13,373 bases of DNA. It comes from Bacteroidota bacterium. GTDB taxonomy: Bacteria > Bacteroidota > Bacteroidia > Chitinophagales > Chitinophagaceae. A program made the translations under genes and the position numbers. This document shows, piece after piece, positions 1-7,461 of the stretch. Location: NCBI GenBank assembly GCA_021824855.1, contig JAKAJX010000306.1, forward strand, positions 1 through 13,373, in the 5' to 3' direction. The notes beneath the pieces are model-generated. The model saw only the letters and a list, made by a program, of their open reading frames with translations, searched no databases and was not told the origin of the DNA. Within the stretch, counting starts at the first letter, position 1, and every line of letters starts with the position of its first letter.

Positions 1-770
1 GATCTTTCAAGTTGATGATTCAGATATTCTTCAATCATGTTACCGGTAAAATTTTTATATACTATAGCAACTGAATTTTCGGAATAATCTTTATTTCTAC
101 AAAGCTTTCGAAGTGGGTGAAAACTAATATCAATAGGCTTTTGCAAAGAATTGAATTGAAGTATGATGGACGCAAAAACAGCAGTCATATCTTTAATCAA
201 TCTATTTCCAACTGTTGATGGCGTATCAAAATATTGATAGCTTGCTCGCATTTGATGTATCACTTCACCTGTATCAATTCCTTCATCTATAAACATAAAA
301 GTAGCACCTACACATTCCGGCAAGCCATCTACCAATGGCCAATAATTTGTTGCAGAACCACGATAATACGGAGATAATCCAAGATGCACATTGATTATTT
401 TTTTAGGAAATGATTGTAACCAATTACTTTTTAATATGGAAGCACCGTACACAACAATTAAATCAATATTCAATTCCGAAATAGCTTTTATATACTCTTC
501 ATTATTAATAGTTCCTCGCTCAATTACCACAGGATTCGATTTGTCCTCAACTGTATTTGTAAACAACTCAAAAAAATCTTTTTCCGATTGTATTCTTGCT
601 TGCAAATGCTGATGACGCAACACATTTTCTTCTGTTATTTCTTCGGCCATTAATTGTTGAGCAGTTTCACAAAAAGATTGAACAACTTCAATGCCGGTTG
701 TTAAAGCAATTTTTTTTCTAAAAAATTGATGCCTTAATTCGTTACCTGTTAAAATAGCTATTCGCATCAT
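1..770 (-). CDS. Formyltransferase-family protein (probable sugar N-formyltransferase), 3' end cut by window edge
   Basis: The frame is open for 256 codons from ATG at 770 to the left edge, so the C-terminus is missing. The centre is a formyltransferase N-domain (Formyl_trans_N type): INVHLGLSPYYRG at about 125-137 holds the family Asn (127) and His (129), and DEGIDTGEVIH at about 162-172 holds the catalytic Asp (166, in the DTG). These match the Asn-His-Asp triad of 10-formyltetrahydrofolate-dependent transferases. The N-terminus (MMRIAILTGNELRH) is unlike that of tRNA Fmt, and the context is sugar synthesis, so transfer of formyl to an amino sugar is the better guess. The start overlaps the neuB stop as ATGATG (ATGA overlap), which suggests translational coupling and a role on the same nonulosonate or its UDP/GDP-sugar precursor. 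The fold is confident; the substrate is inferred. Confidence 0.85.
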   Translation of the reverse strand, partial: MMRIAILTGNELRHQFFRKKIALTTGIEVVQSFCETAQQLMAEEITEENVLRHQHLQARIQSEKDFFELFTNTVEDKSNPVVIERGTINNEEYIKAISELNIDLIVVYGASILKSNWLQSFPKKIINVHLGLSPYYRGSATNYWPLVDGLPECVGATFMFIDEGIDTGEVIHQMRASYQYFDTPSTVGNRLIKDMTAVFASIILQFNSLQKPIDISFHPLRKLCRNKDYSENSVAIVYKNFTGNMIEEYLNHQLER

Positions 771-1858
771 ACAATATCACTCCATACTATCTGCACATCA
801 TTGGCTATATCATGTGCAGCAGTTTTTCCTACCACTTTATTATATTCTTCGGCCAATATTCCGCCTTTGCCGGGCCGCTTTACCCAAATATTTTCTTTTG
901 TAAAAGTTTCACCTTTTTTTATTGGTTTAATAGAACAAATAGTGGCAAATGCAAAATCAATAGTTACCTGTTCTTCTTCAGCCGGCCCTTTTACACCACC
1001 ACGCTGTTGTTGCAAAATTTTTGCTCCTTCAATTAATTCGCTGCAAGCTTTCGGATCCATTGAACAAATAATATCCGGACCAGGGCGATTCATGTTATCG
1101 GTAAAATGTCTTTCCAAAATACTTGCACCTAAAGCAACAGCTCCCCAACATGCATGATTGGTTAAGGTATGATCACTTAGTCCAACAACTGCATCCGGAA
1201 AATTATTTTGCAACTCAACCATTGCTCCTAATCGCACCAAATGATTGGGTGTTGGATATAAGTTGGTTGTATGCAATAATGCATAAGGCACCTGATGATT
1301 TTTAAAAATTGTAACTGCTTTTGCAACACTTTCAACAGTGTTCATTCCGGTACTTAAAATAATAGGCTTACCAAAAGCTGCAATATGATTTAATAATGGA
1401 TAATTATTGCACTCACCACTTCCAATTTTATACGCAGGCACATTCCATTTATGCAAGCGATCGGCTGCAGCTCTACTAAATGGTGTTGATATAAAAATCA
1501 TTCCTTTACTTTCAACATAGTTTTTCAACTCCAATTCATCATCTTCATTCAACGAACATCGCCGCATAATTTCGTAAATACTAATATCTGCATTGCCCGG
1601 AATAGTATTTTTTGCAGCACTACTCATTTCATCTTCCACAATATGTGTTTGATGTTTTACCACCTCAACACCTGCACTAAAAGCTGCATCCACCATAGCT
1701 TTTGCAGTTTCCAAATTTCCTTCATGATTAATGCCAATCTCAGCAATTACCAAAGGTGTATAATCGTACCCAATTTTTCGACCGGCAATTTCAAAATATG
1801 GTTTCACTGTACTTACTAATTTAGAGTTTAATTTTTGAGACAAGCTTTCGTATTTCAT
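767..1858 (-). CDS. neuB: NeuB-family nonulosonate (sialic/legionaminic-type) synthase
   Basis: This enzyme condenses phosphoenolpyruvate with a 6-carbon N-acyl amino sugar to give a 9-carbon nonulosonic acid in the cytoplasm. Counting from ATG 1858 (363 aa), the TIM barrel carries AEIGINHEG (39-47), VVKHQ (66-70), YKIGSGE (143-149), LSTGM (168-172), GLSDHT (226-231) and ERHFT (249-253). A C-terminal SAF/antifreeze-like domain follows (about 300-363, including KKGETFTKENIWVKRPGKGG). The motif PGPDIICSMDP (259-269) has Ile where many sialic acid synthases have His (GPDH), hinting at a legionaminate-like rather than NeuNAc branch. The frame could also start at GTG 1879, seven codons upstream. 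I chose the ATG because Bacteroidota rarely use GTG and the extra residues match nothing. It follows the SDR gene after 107 bases and overlaps the formyltransferase gene. The exact substrate is not decided by the sequence. Confidence 0.93.
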   Translation of the reverse strand: MKYESLSQKLNSKLVSTVKPYFEIAGRKIGYDYTPLVIAEIGINHEGNLETAKAMVDAAFSAGVEVVKHQTHIVEDEMSSAAKNTIPGNADISIYEIMRRCSLNEDDELELKNYVESKGMIFISTPFSRAAADRLHKWNVPAYKIGSGECNNYPLLNHIAAFGKPIILSTGMNTVESVAKAVTIFKNHQVPYALLHTTNLYPTPNHLVRLGAMVELQNNFPDAVVGLSDHTLTNHACWGAVALGASILERHFTDNMNRPGPDIICSMDPKACSELIEGAKILQQQRGGVKGPAEEEQVTIDFAFATICSIKPIKKGETFTKENIWVKRPGKGGILAEEYNKVVGKTAAHDIANDVQIVWSDIV

Positions 1859-1965
1859 TGCATCTTCGTTGCGTCGCACTCTTGTACTTTACAACCAATA
1901 TTCTGCAATATGTTGAGCTAAGTGTTGCTGTACAACTTTTAGAAATACTGAATAATATATCAAAT

Positions 1966-2763
1966 TTACCAAACCGTCCACCCACCATCAATAATCAAAT
2001 TATGCCCTACAACATGACTGCTGGCATCGCTTGCCAAATAAACAATACCGCCACGCAATTCTGTTTTATCGCTCATTCTTCCTATAGGATTAAGCTGCTG
2101 AAAACGTTCTAAAAATAATCCTTGATGATTATTAAAAATACCACCGGGTGTTAAAGCATTTACACGAACACCTTTGCTGGCCCACAATGTGGCTATATAT
2201 TTTGTTAATGCCACAACGCCATGTTTACTTACACTGTATGCAACAGGTTGTGAAATTCCGGTACCGGGATAAATAGCATGATTAGGACTAACCACTCCAT
2301 ACAACGATGCAATATTGATAATACTTCCTTTGCCTTGCACCAACATTTGTTTCCCAATAGTTTGGCAACCTAAAAATGCTCCGGTTAAGTTAACATTAAT
2401 AATTGCATTCCAATCTTCCAAAGGAAAATTTTCGAAACTTGCATCAAAATTGGCACTTTTACTTTGGTTAGTAAATCCTGCATTGTTTATTAAAATATCA
2501 ACTTTACCAAACTCATTCATTACTTCATCTAATAGTTTTTCCCAACTTTGCTTTTGGGTAACATCACAATATTTTGCAACCGCATTAATATGTAGTTTTT
2601 GCAATTCTGCAACCGCCATTTTGCATTTATCTTCATTAAAATCGGTTAAAATAATTTTGGCTCCATAAGCACTTAAAGCAATGGCATGTTCGTAAGCCAA
2701 TAAACCGGCACCACCTGTAATAATAGCAACTCTATCAGTTAAATCGAAAAGATTTATACTCAT
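1966..2763 (-). CDS. Short-chain dehydrogenase/reductase, PtmA-like (nonulosonate locus)
   Basis: This is a 265-aa classical SDR with an NAD(P)-binding Rossmann fold: TGGAGLLA (16-23), DV in the adenine-binding loop (67-68), NNAG (93-96) and the catalytic set Ser153, Tyr176, Lys180 (NIASLYG and AYSVSK). The glycine motif ends in Ala where TGxxxGxG has its last Gly. The long insert between the Ser and Tyr (SPNHAIYPGTG) and the ending GGWTVW are what I recall of PtmA-type SDRs in legionaminic acid/flagellin glycosylation loci. In that pathway PtmA is tied to early amino-sugar supply, but its exact reaction here is uncertain. Its ATG overlaps the cytidylyltransferase stop by four bases, so the two are probably translated together. 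It could instead reduce or oxidise another sugar nucleotide. Confidence 0.9.
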   Translation of the reverse strand: MSINLFDLTDRVAIITGGAGLLAYEHAIALSAYGAKIILTDFNEDKCKMAVAELQKLHINAVAKYCDVTQKQSWEKLLDEVMNEFGKVDILINNAGFTNQSKSANFDASFENFPLEDWNAIINVNLTGAFLGCQTIGKQMLVQGKGSIINIASLYGVVSPNHAIYPGTGISQPVAYSVSKHGVVALTKYIATLWASKGVRVNALTPGGIFNNHQGLFLERFQQLNPIGRMSDKTELRGGIVYLASDASSHVVGHNLIIDGGWTVW

Positions 2764-3455
2764 TGTTTGGTTATTAAAAATTCAACAATTTTAAAATCAA
2801 TTTCTGTATCAATATCAACAGCCCGTTCTCGTGGAATTGGAAAAATTTTACACTTTGCTTTACTCCAATGTTCAAACTCATACAATGCAGATTTTTTAAC
2901 TACATACGCTGCAGGTGTTAAACTATAAACAGCAGGTGCATCTTGGCGGCGAACAATTGGTTTATCCAATTTCTTTACAATTTCTGCATATCCATTTTCA
3001 TTTATTTCCATCATATTAAAATAAGGATTACGCTCGGGTTCGTATCCTGTAATTACTACGTCAACATTTTTATCGTTTAATGCCAATTGAATGGCCCCAT
3101 CTATATCTGCAACATTTTTTAAAGGCACTGTTACATCCATATCTACTATGTAATCAATAACAATATGATGCAGCTTTTCGTATGTTTCTACCGCATGAAT
3201 AAATACCGGCCATTTACTGGCGGTATCGGATGCTAAATTTGCAGGTCGCATAAAAGGAATATTTGCTCCATACAGTTTAGCAGTTGCAGCAATTTGTTCA
3301 TCATCGGTTGAAATAATTGTATCGTTTAATAGCAATGATTGTTTTGCTGTTTCTATGGTATATGCAATTAAAGGTTTACCTAATAAGGGTTTAATGTTTT
3401 TACCCGGAACACCTTTACTTCCGCCTCTACAACAAATAGTTCCTAAAATAAACAT
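2760..3455 (-). CDS. neuA: CMP-nonulosonate cytidylyltransferase (acylneuraminate cytidylyltransferase family)
   Basis: This enzyme activates a nonulosonic acid with CTP to give the CMP-sugar donor and pyrophosphate. The 231-aa protein is a single nucleotidyltransferase domain with the N-terminal CTP-binding loop CRGGSKGVPGKN (9-20), STDDEQIA (49-56), RPANLASDTA (70-79), VTVPLKN (108-114, equivalent to the usual TSPLR), RRQDAPAVYSLT (169-180) and the metal-binding DIDTEIDF near the end (214-221). The usual Arg before GSKG is kept (CRGG). The length is standard for NeuA/LegF/PtmB, with no extra esterase domain. It begins two bases after the oxidoreductase stop and overlaps the SDR start (ATGA). 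Paired with NeuB it gives the product CMP-nonulosonate; whether that is Leg-, Neu- or Pse-type cannot be read from the motifs alone. Confidence 0.95.
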   Translation of the reverse strand: MFILGTICCRGGSKGVPGKNIKPLLGKPLIAYTIETAKQSLLLNDTIISTDDEQIAATAKLYGANIPFMRPANLASDTASKWPVFIHAVETYEKLHHIVIDYIVDMDVTVPLKNVADIDGAIQLALNDKNVDVVITGYEPERNPYFNMMEINENGYAEIVKKLDKPIVRRQDAPAVYSLTPAAYVVKKSALYEFEHWSKAKCKIFPIPRERAVDIDTEIDFKIVEFLITKQ

Positions 3456-3457
3456 AA

Positions 3458-4453
3458 TTAGATGATAGGATTAAATGAATCTACTGGTACAAAAACGTTA
3501 TTGTTCGATGAATATTTTGCTGCAATCACTAATTTCAAACTTACAAGTGCTTGTTCGAAAGAGGTGGTATAATCGTTCAATTTTTCTTCTAAAAAATCTT
3601 TGATACTATTAATAAATCTGTCGTTTCGTTGAAAACCTGCATAATTATATTCGTACTCAGATTTGTCTTTTAATATCCACTGTACTTTGGTAGTGGTTAA
3701 ATCCCAATAAATAGAACCTTCACTTCCTGTAAATAAACAATTGCGAATTAATTTTTGCTGTAAATAATCTAAGTGAATAGTTCCAATAATGCCATTTTGA
3801 AATTGCAATAATACTTCGGCAATATCTTCAGTTTCTATTTGAAGCGCATTAGAATTTTTATTTAAAGAAGCTACCGTATTTATGTTGCCTAATAACCAAT
3901 ATAAATAATCGAATTCATGAATTAAATCTAATAAAACTCCACCACCCGTTTCTTTTTTTGCACTCATTCCATTTTTATAATTTTCATGCGGACGCCAATC
4001 GGGTAAATATTGCCCAACTTGTGCATTAACCGAAACTATTGTTCCTATTGTGTTGGAAGAAATAAGTTTTTTTATTTTTTGCAAACCCAAATCGTAATGA
4101 AAATCATATCCAACATAAATTTTTGATTTTTTTTGTTGAATGAGTTGTTGAACCATTTCTATTTTATCATAGTTATGGCTAACGGGTTTTTCGAGATAAA
4201 TAGCTTCAACTCCTGCATCTAATAATTGTAATAAAGCATCAATATGCATTGATGTAGGTAAACAAATAATTGCTTTATGAAAGTGATTATTGGCAATAGC
4301 AGATTGAATAGATCGATATAGTTGATATGCAGAAAATTCTATTGGCAAAATTGGCATTCTGGAAACAATAGAAATATCTGCATAACCTAAATGAATAACG
4401 TTTTGCAAATGGCGTTTGCCTATTGAGCCTAATCCAACTAAAAGAATTTTCAA
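3458..4453 (-). CDS. Gfo/Idh/MocA-family oxidoreductase
   Basis: This is a 331-aa NAD(P)-dependent sugar oxidoreductase. It opens with the dinucleotide-binding motif GLGSIGKRH (7-15), has CLPTSMH (64-70) and the family signature EKPVS (88-92), and then the C-terminal substrate domain with DWRPHENYKNG (152-162) and GGGVLLDLIHEFDY (170-183), which supplies the conserved Asp and His. Proteins of this family sit in many legionaminic-acid and flagellin-modification loci beside PtmA-like SDRs and are thought to act on the early sugar intermediate, but the reaction is not established for this one. It follows the NusG-like gene with one spare base and precedes the cytidylyltransferase by two, so it is the first enzyme of a packed sugar block. 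The family is sure; the substrate is unknown. Confidence 0.92.
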   Translation of the reverse strand: MKILLVGLGSIGKRHLQNVIHLGYADISIVSRMPILPIEFSAYQLYRSIQSAIANNHFHKAIICLPTSMHIDALLQLLDAGVEAIYLEKPVSHNYDKIEMVQQLIQQKKSKIYVGYDFHYDLGLQKIKKLISSNTIGTIVSVNAQVGQYLPDWRPHENYKNGMSAKKETGGGVLLDLIHEFDYLYWLLGNINTVASLNKNSNALQIETEDIAEVLLQFQNGIIGTIHLDYLQQKLIRNCLFTGSEGSIYWDLTTTKVQWILKDKSEYEYNYAGFQRNDRFINSIKDFLEEKLNDYTTSFEQALVSLKLVIAAKYSSNNNVFVPVDSFNPII

Positions 4454-4454
4454 T

Positions 4455-4967
4455 TTATTTATTTATAGGTATAAGATATTCAATCGGAAATTCAACAACC
4501 ATTATTTGTCCTAAACTTTGTAATTGAACATATACTTTTTTCTTACCACCTCGCAAAACAGTTCCTTCATTATCCATAAATACACCATGACTAATTTTTA
4601 CTTTCGTATTTTCTTTAAATCCTTCAAGAGAAATTACCTGAATTTTTGCTTCTTTTTCTCCAAGATATTTTTGAATTAATTCTATTTCTTCATCTCTTAT
4701 TATGGCTGGCTTGCCTAAATAATGTACTAAATTTAATACGCCATCTGTTGTTACAACTTTTAGCCTTTCCTCTTCATTAATTTGTACAAAAACATACGAT
4801 TTAAAAAGAGGTTCTTCAATTACTTTTTTTCTATCGCTCCATTGGCGTTGTATTTTTTGAACAGGGCACCAACTATTAATTCCTTTTCGTACCAAAATTG
4901 TATCTACTTTTTTTTCCCATCTTGGTTTGGTATAAAGTGCATACCATTTTTTCTCTTTTCCTATCAT
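4455..4967 (-). CDS. NusG-family elongation/antitermination factor (UpxY/LoaP-like NusG paralogue)
   Basis: This is a 170-aa specialised NusG paralogue: an NGN domain (about 6-105: KWYALYTKPRWEKKV, then the PLFKSYVFVQ strand) and a C-terminal KOW domain (about 116-165, with GVFMDNEGTVLRGGKKKVYV). Its N-terminus differs from housekeeping NusG. UpxY in Bacteroides and LoaP in Firmicutes are related factors that keep RNA polymerase going through long polysaccharide or metabolite operons. I chose ATG 4967; the frame extends two codons to a TTG at 4973, an unlikely start. A 98-base gap lies upstream and one base downstream, so it is joined to the sugar genes rather than to wzc. It is third in the operon, whereas Bacteroides upxY genes stand first. 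Processive antitermination of the genes to its left is inferred from family and position. Confidence 0.93.
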   Translation of the reverse strand: MIGKEKKWYALYTKPRWEKKVDTILVRKGINSWCPVQKIQRQWSDRKKVIEEPLFKSYVFVQINEEERLKVVTTDGVLNLVHYLGKPAIIRDEEIELIQKYLGEKEAKIQVISLEGFKENTKVKISHGVFMDNEGTVLRGGKKKVYVQLQSLGQIMVVEFPIEYLIPINK

Positions 4968-5071
4968 AAGCAAATATACTATTCAGTTAGTATTATATAC
5001 AGCTCCGCCACTTCACTCACAGTGTGAATATAAAAATTGGCATTGCAATTATCATTTTCAATACCACGTTT
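4968..5071 (-). promoter_or_regulatory. wzc-nusG-like intergenic leader with short palindrome
   Basis: This 104-base stretch (to the chosen ATG) is the longest gap in the left half of the operon apart from that before neuB. It contains the perfect 11-base palindrome TCACAgTGTGA (5017-5027) in an otherwise AT-rich stretch with a small GC-richer patch (GTGGCGGAGC on the minus strand). It has no strong T-run terminator and no convincing promoter. It could be a pause or attenuation point at which the NusG-like protein acts, or an operator. The palindrome is seen; the role is inferred. Confidence 0.3.
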
Positions 5072-7447
5072 TTAGCTTTCAATAAAAGGTAAAATATGTT
5101 TTAAAAACACCTTTCGTTTCTCATTTAAATAATAGCTATAACTATATCCAAAACCAAAACTATACCCATAACTTCCATCACGTTTTATACTGTTTACTAC
5201 AATACCCATATTTTTAAATTTCTTTTCATTATTCAGCTTATCAATATATGGAAGTACTGCTTTTAAAGTAAGTCTATGCCTAATTATACACAAAGTTACA
5301 TCGGTATATTTTTCAAGTAATAAAGCATCTGTAACTAATCCTACCGGTGCTGTATCAATAATGATATAATCAAATTCTTTTTGTAAATAGCTAAATAACT
5401 CTGCCGTTTTAGGACTTAACAATAATTCTGCAGGATTAGAAGGTATTGGCCCCGATGTAATAATGCTTGTGTTATTTATTTCTGCAACTTGCTTAATAAT
5501 TTCTTGAATAGAAACATTTCCGGCTATAAAATTCGATAGCCCGAGTTCATTATCAACTTTAAGCATTTTACTTAACCGAGGATTTCTCAAATCGAACTCA
5601 AGAATGATTGTTTTAGCTCCGGTAGTAGCGATAGAATTAGCCAAATTTAATGAAACAAAACTTTTTCCTTCACCACTTATAAACGAAGAAACCAATATTG
5701 TTTTAAGCTGATAACCTGCCGGAACTATATAATGCAAATTTGTTCTTAACAATCTAAATTGCTCCCCAATTGGGTTTTTACCCGATGTATTTACTATCAC
5801 TCCTTTTCTTCTTTTCAAATAAGAAAGTTCGCCAACAATAGGCACCGAAGTACTATTTTCTATTTCTTTTTTATCGGTTACTTTATTATTAAGCATATCC
5901 TTTGTAATAATAATTATTACCGGAAATAAAATACCTACAATTATTGCCAATAGCCTAATCATGGTTTTATTAGGCGTTTTTGTTCCCATATCGCTGGCAT
6001 AATCAACTACTCTGGTATTATTGATATTGGAGGCCAATAAAAGTTGTGCTTCCTCTTCTTTTTGTAAAAGATATTTATATAATCCTTCCTTCACACTGGC
6101 CATTCTTTTTAAGCGTAATAATTCTCTTTCATTTCTTGGTAATTCAGAAATTTTATTTTCCAAATCATCATAACTCATTTCTAAATCGTGTGCAGTTGAT
6201 TCGTACGATTTTTTAAGAATTGAAATATTGTGAATTAAGTTTTCACGTATATTAACAATATCCTGAGTAGCTTTTTTTAGTCCGGGATCGAGTGGAGAGC
6301 TTTTTTGTTCTAACACTTGCTTTTCAAAAACCAAATCGTTGTGCTGATTAATAATTTTTTTCAGCGATTCTTCCCCTATTCCCATGGTAGAAGGAATAAT
6401 ATCGTTGGTAGAACGAAAGTTTTTGATGTACGATTCTAATGCTTCTAAAATTTTAAGTTGACCTAATTGTTTTATTTTTTCATTATCTACCAATAATGCC
6501 TGATTTTGGAATGAGCCGCCTTGAATAGCAACATCGGTTATTTTATTTTGGCTTTTATATAATTGGGCCGCATATTCTAATTTATTAAGCTCGTAACTAA
6601 CAGAATCAATTCTATCATTTAAAAATTTTATAGTTCGCTTAGTAACTAAATTCTTATCTTCTAAATCAGCCGCATTAAATACATCAATTAGTTTATTTAA
6701 AATTTCTATGCCTCGTTCAGGAATTTGATCAATCATTGAAATTTCTACAATGCTTCCTCCTTTATCATTCGATAAATTAACAGTTAATTTATCTCGCAAA
6801 GAAAGTGCTTCTTGATGTTTATCTGCAAATTCTATAGTATAGCCACCTGGATTAATTTTTGCTTCCGGATTTCTTTCTAAAGTAATAGAAGCATAATTCG
6901 TTTCTACAATATCGCCAAATTTATAGTTTCTTTTTTCGCCATTTCCCAATAATTCAAAGCCATCTCTATCTAAACTTAGTTTGTATATGCCGGTTTTAGG
7001 CTTATCGTTTAAGTGAATAATTTGCAATTGAAAAGGAATTTCATCGCCATAAATTTGTTGTTTAGTAACTCTTCCCTCTTGCCGAATATGGATATTTAAG
7101 TTTAAAGAATCAACCAATCGTTCCAGTAAAGTAGTTGCTTTAATAATATCCATTTGATTGAATATATCATCAAAGGATTGTGTTACACCTAATTCTTTTA
7201 AAACAACATAATCAAGATTGGCTTCTTCTTCTTTTTTTACTAATAGTTTAGCAACCACTTGATGTTTAGAGGGTGTATAACGTAAATATAATACGGCTGT
7301 AAAATAAGCTAATAAAACACAAACAACTATCCAAGGTAACATACCGGCAATCTTGTATAGCAATTTCTTCATATCGAGTTGTGATGGACTCGATGCCGGT
7401 TGCATTGCATATTCAGATTCGGGTTGTATTCCTAAAGGATAACTCAT
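5072..7447 (-). CDS. wzc: Polysaccharide co-polymerase with BY-kinase domain (Wzc type)
   Basis: This 791-aa inner-membrane protein sets chain length and drives export of the polysaccharide. The N-terminal Wzz segment includes TM1 (about 37-57), a periplasmic region with long coiled-coil stretches (about 265-300 and 365-460), the GNVR-like stretch LPRNERELLRLKR (446-458) and TM2 (about 496-516). The cytoplasmic bacterial tyrosine kinase domain has Walker A SGEGKS (591-596), Walker A' ILEFDLRNPRL (615-625) and Walker B YIIIDTAP (694-701). The C-terminal tail carries six tyrosines (760, 762, 768, 770, 772, 773) in a Gly/Phe/Ser context, the expected autophosphorylation cluster. Walker A' has E-F-D where D-A-D is usual, and Walker B ends DTAP rather than DTPP; both still keep the key Asp. 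It starts 14 bases after the wza stop, so the two are co-transcribed. Confidence 0.95.
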   Translation of the reverse strand: MSYPLGIQPESEYAMQPASSPSQLDMKKLLYKIAGMLPWIVVCVLLAYFTAVLYLRYTPSKHQVVAKLLVKKEEEANLDYVVLKELGVTQSFDDIFNQMDIIKATTLLERLVDSLNLNIHIRQEGRVTKQQIYGDEIPFQLQIIHLNDKPKTGIYKLSLDRDGFELLGNGEKRNYKFGDIVETNYASITLERNPEAKINPGGYTIEFADKHQEALSLRDKLTVNLSNDKGGSIVEISMIDQIPERGIEILNKLIDVFNAADLEDKNLVTKRTIKFLNDRIDSVSYELNKLEYAAQLYKSQNKITDVAIQGGSFQNQALLVDNEKIKQLGQLKILEALESYIKNFRSTNDIIPSTMGIGEESLKKIINQHNDLVFEKQVLEQKSSPLDPGLKKATQDIVNIRENLIHNISILKKSYESTAHDLEMSYDDLENKISELPRNERELLRLKRMASVKEGLYKYLLQKEEEAQLLLASNINNTRVVDYASDMGTKTPNKTMIRLLAIIVGILFPVIIIITKDMLNNKVTDKKEIENSTSVPIVGELSYLKRRKGVIVNTSGKNPIGEQFRLLRTNLHYIVPAGYQLKTILVSSFISGEGKSFVSLNLANSIATTGAKTIILEFDLRNPRLSKMLKVDNELGLSNFIAGNVSIQEIIKQVAEINNTSIITSGPIPSNPAELLLSPKTAELFSYLQKEFDYIIIDTAPVGLVTDALLLEKYTDVTLCIIRHRLTLKAVLPYIDKLNNEKKFKNMGIVVNSIKRDGSYGYSFGFGYSYSYYLNEKRKVFLKHILPFIES

Positions 7448-7461
7448 TCTTCTTTTAAAAA

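Noticed and set aside
391..612. Plus-strand open frame of 73 codons
   Set aside because: It lies inside the formyltransferase gene on the other strand, whose frame carries clear family motifs; the plus frame has no recognisable domain.
801..1157. Plus-strand open frames opposite neuB
   Set aside because: They are antisense to a NeuB with all its motifs intact; composition is Cys/Phe/Ser-rich, as expected of shadow frames.
1859..1879. GTG start giving NeuB seven more residues
   Set aside because: The extra MRRNEDA has no family match and an ATG lies just downstream; kept only as an alternative.
1859..1965. Small gene or RNA in the SDR-neuB gap
   Set aside because: There is no open frame with protein features and only a 4-5-base imperfect hairpin; it looks like a plain spacer.
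1858..2112. Plus-strand frame spanning the SDR-neuB gap
   Set aside because: Most of it is antisense to the SDR C-terminus and the rest covers non-coding gap; there is no protein-like pattern.
4971..4978. TATATTTG on the minus strand just before the NusG-like gene, a perfect TAnnTTTG match
   Set aside because: It ends three bases before the ATG, so transcription would begin inside the gene, and no -33 element is at the right distance.
5012..5028. TTCAC...GTGAA/TCACAgTGTGA as a CRP-type site
   Set aside because: CRP-type sites have TGTGA before TCACA with six bases between; here the order is reversed with one base between. Kept as a plain palindrome.
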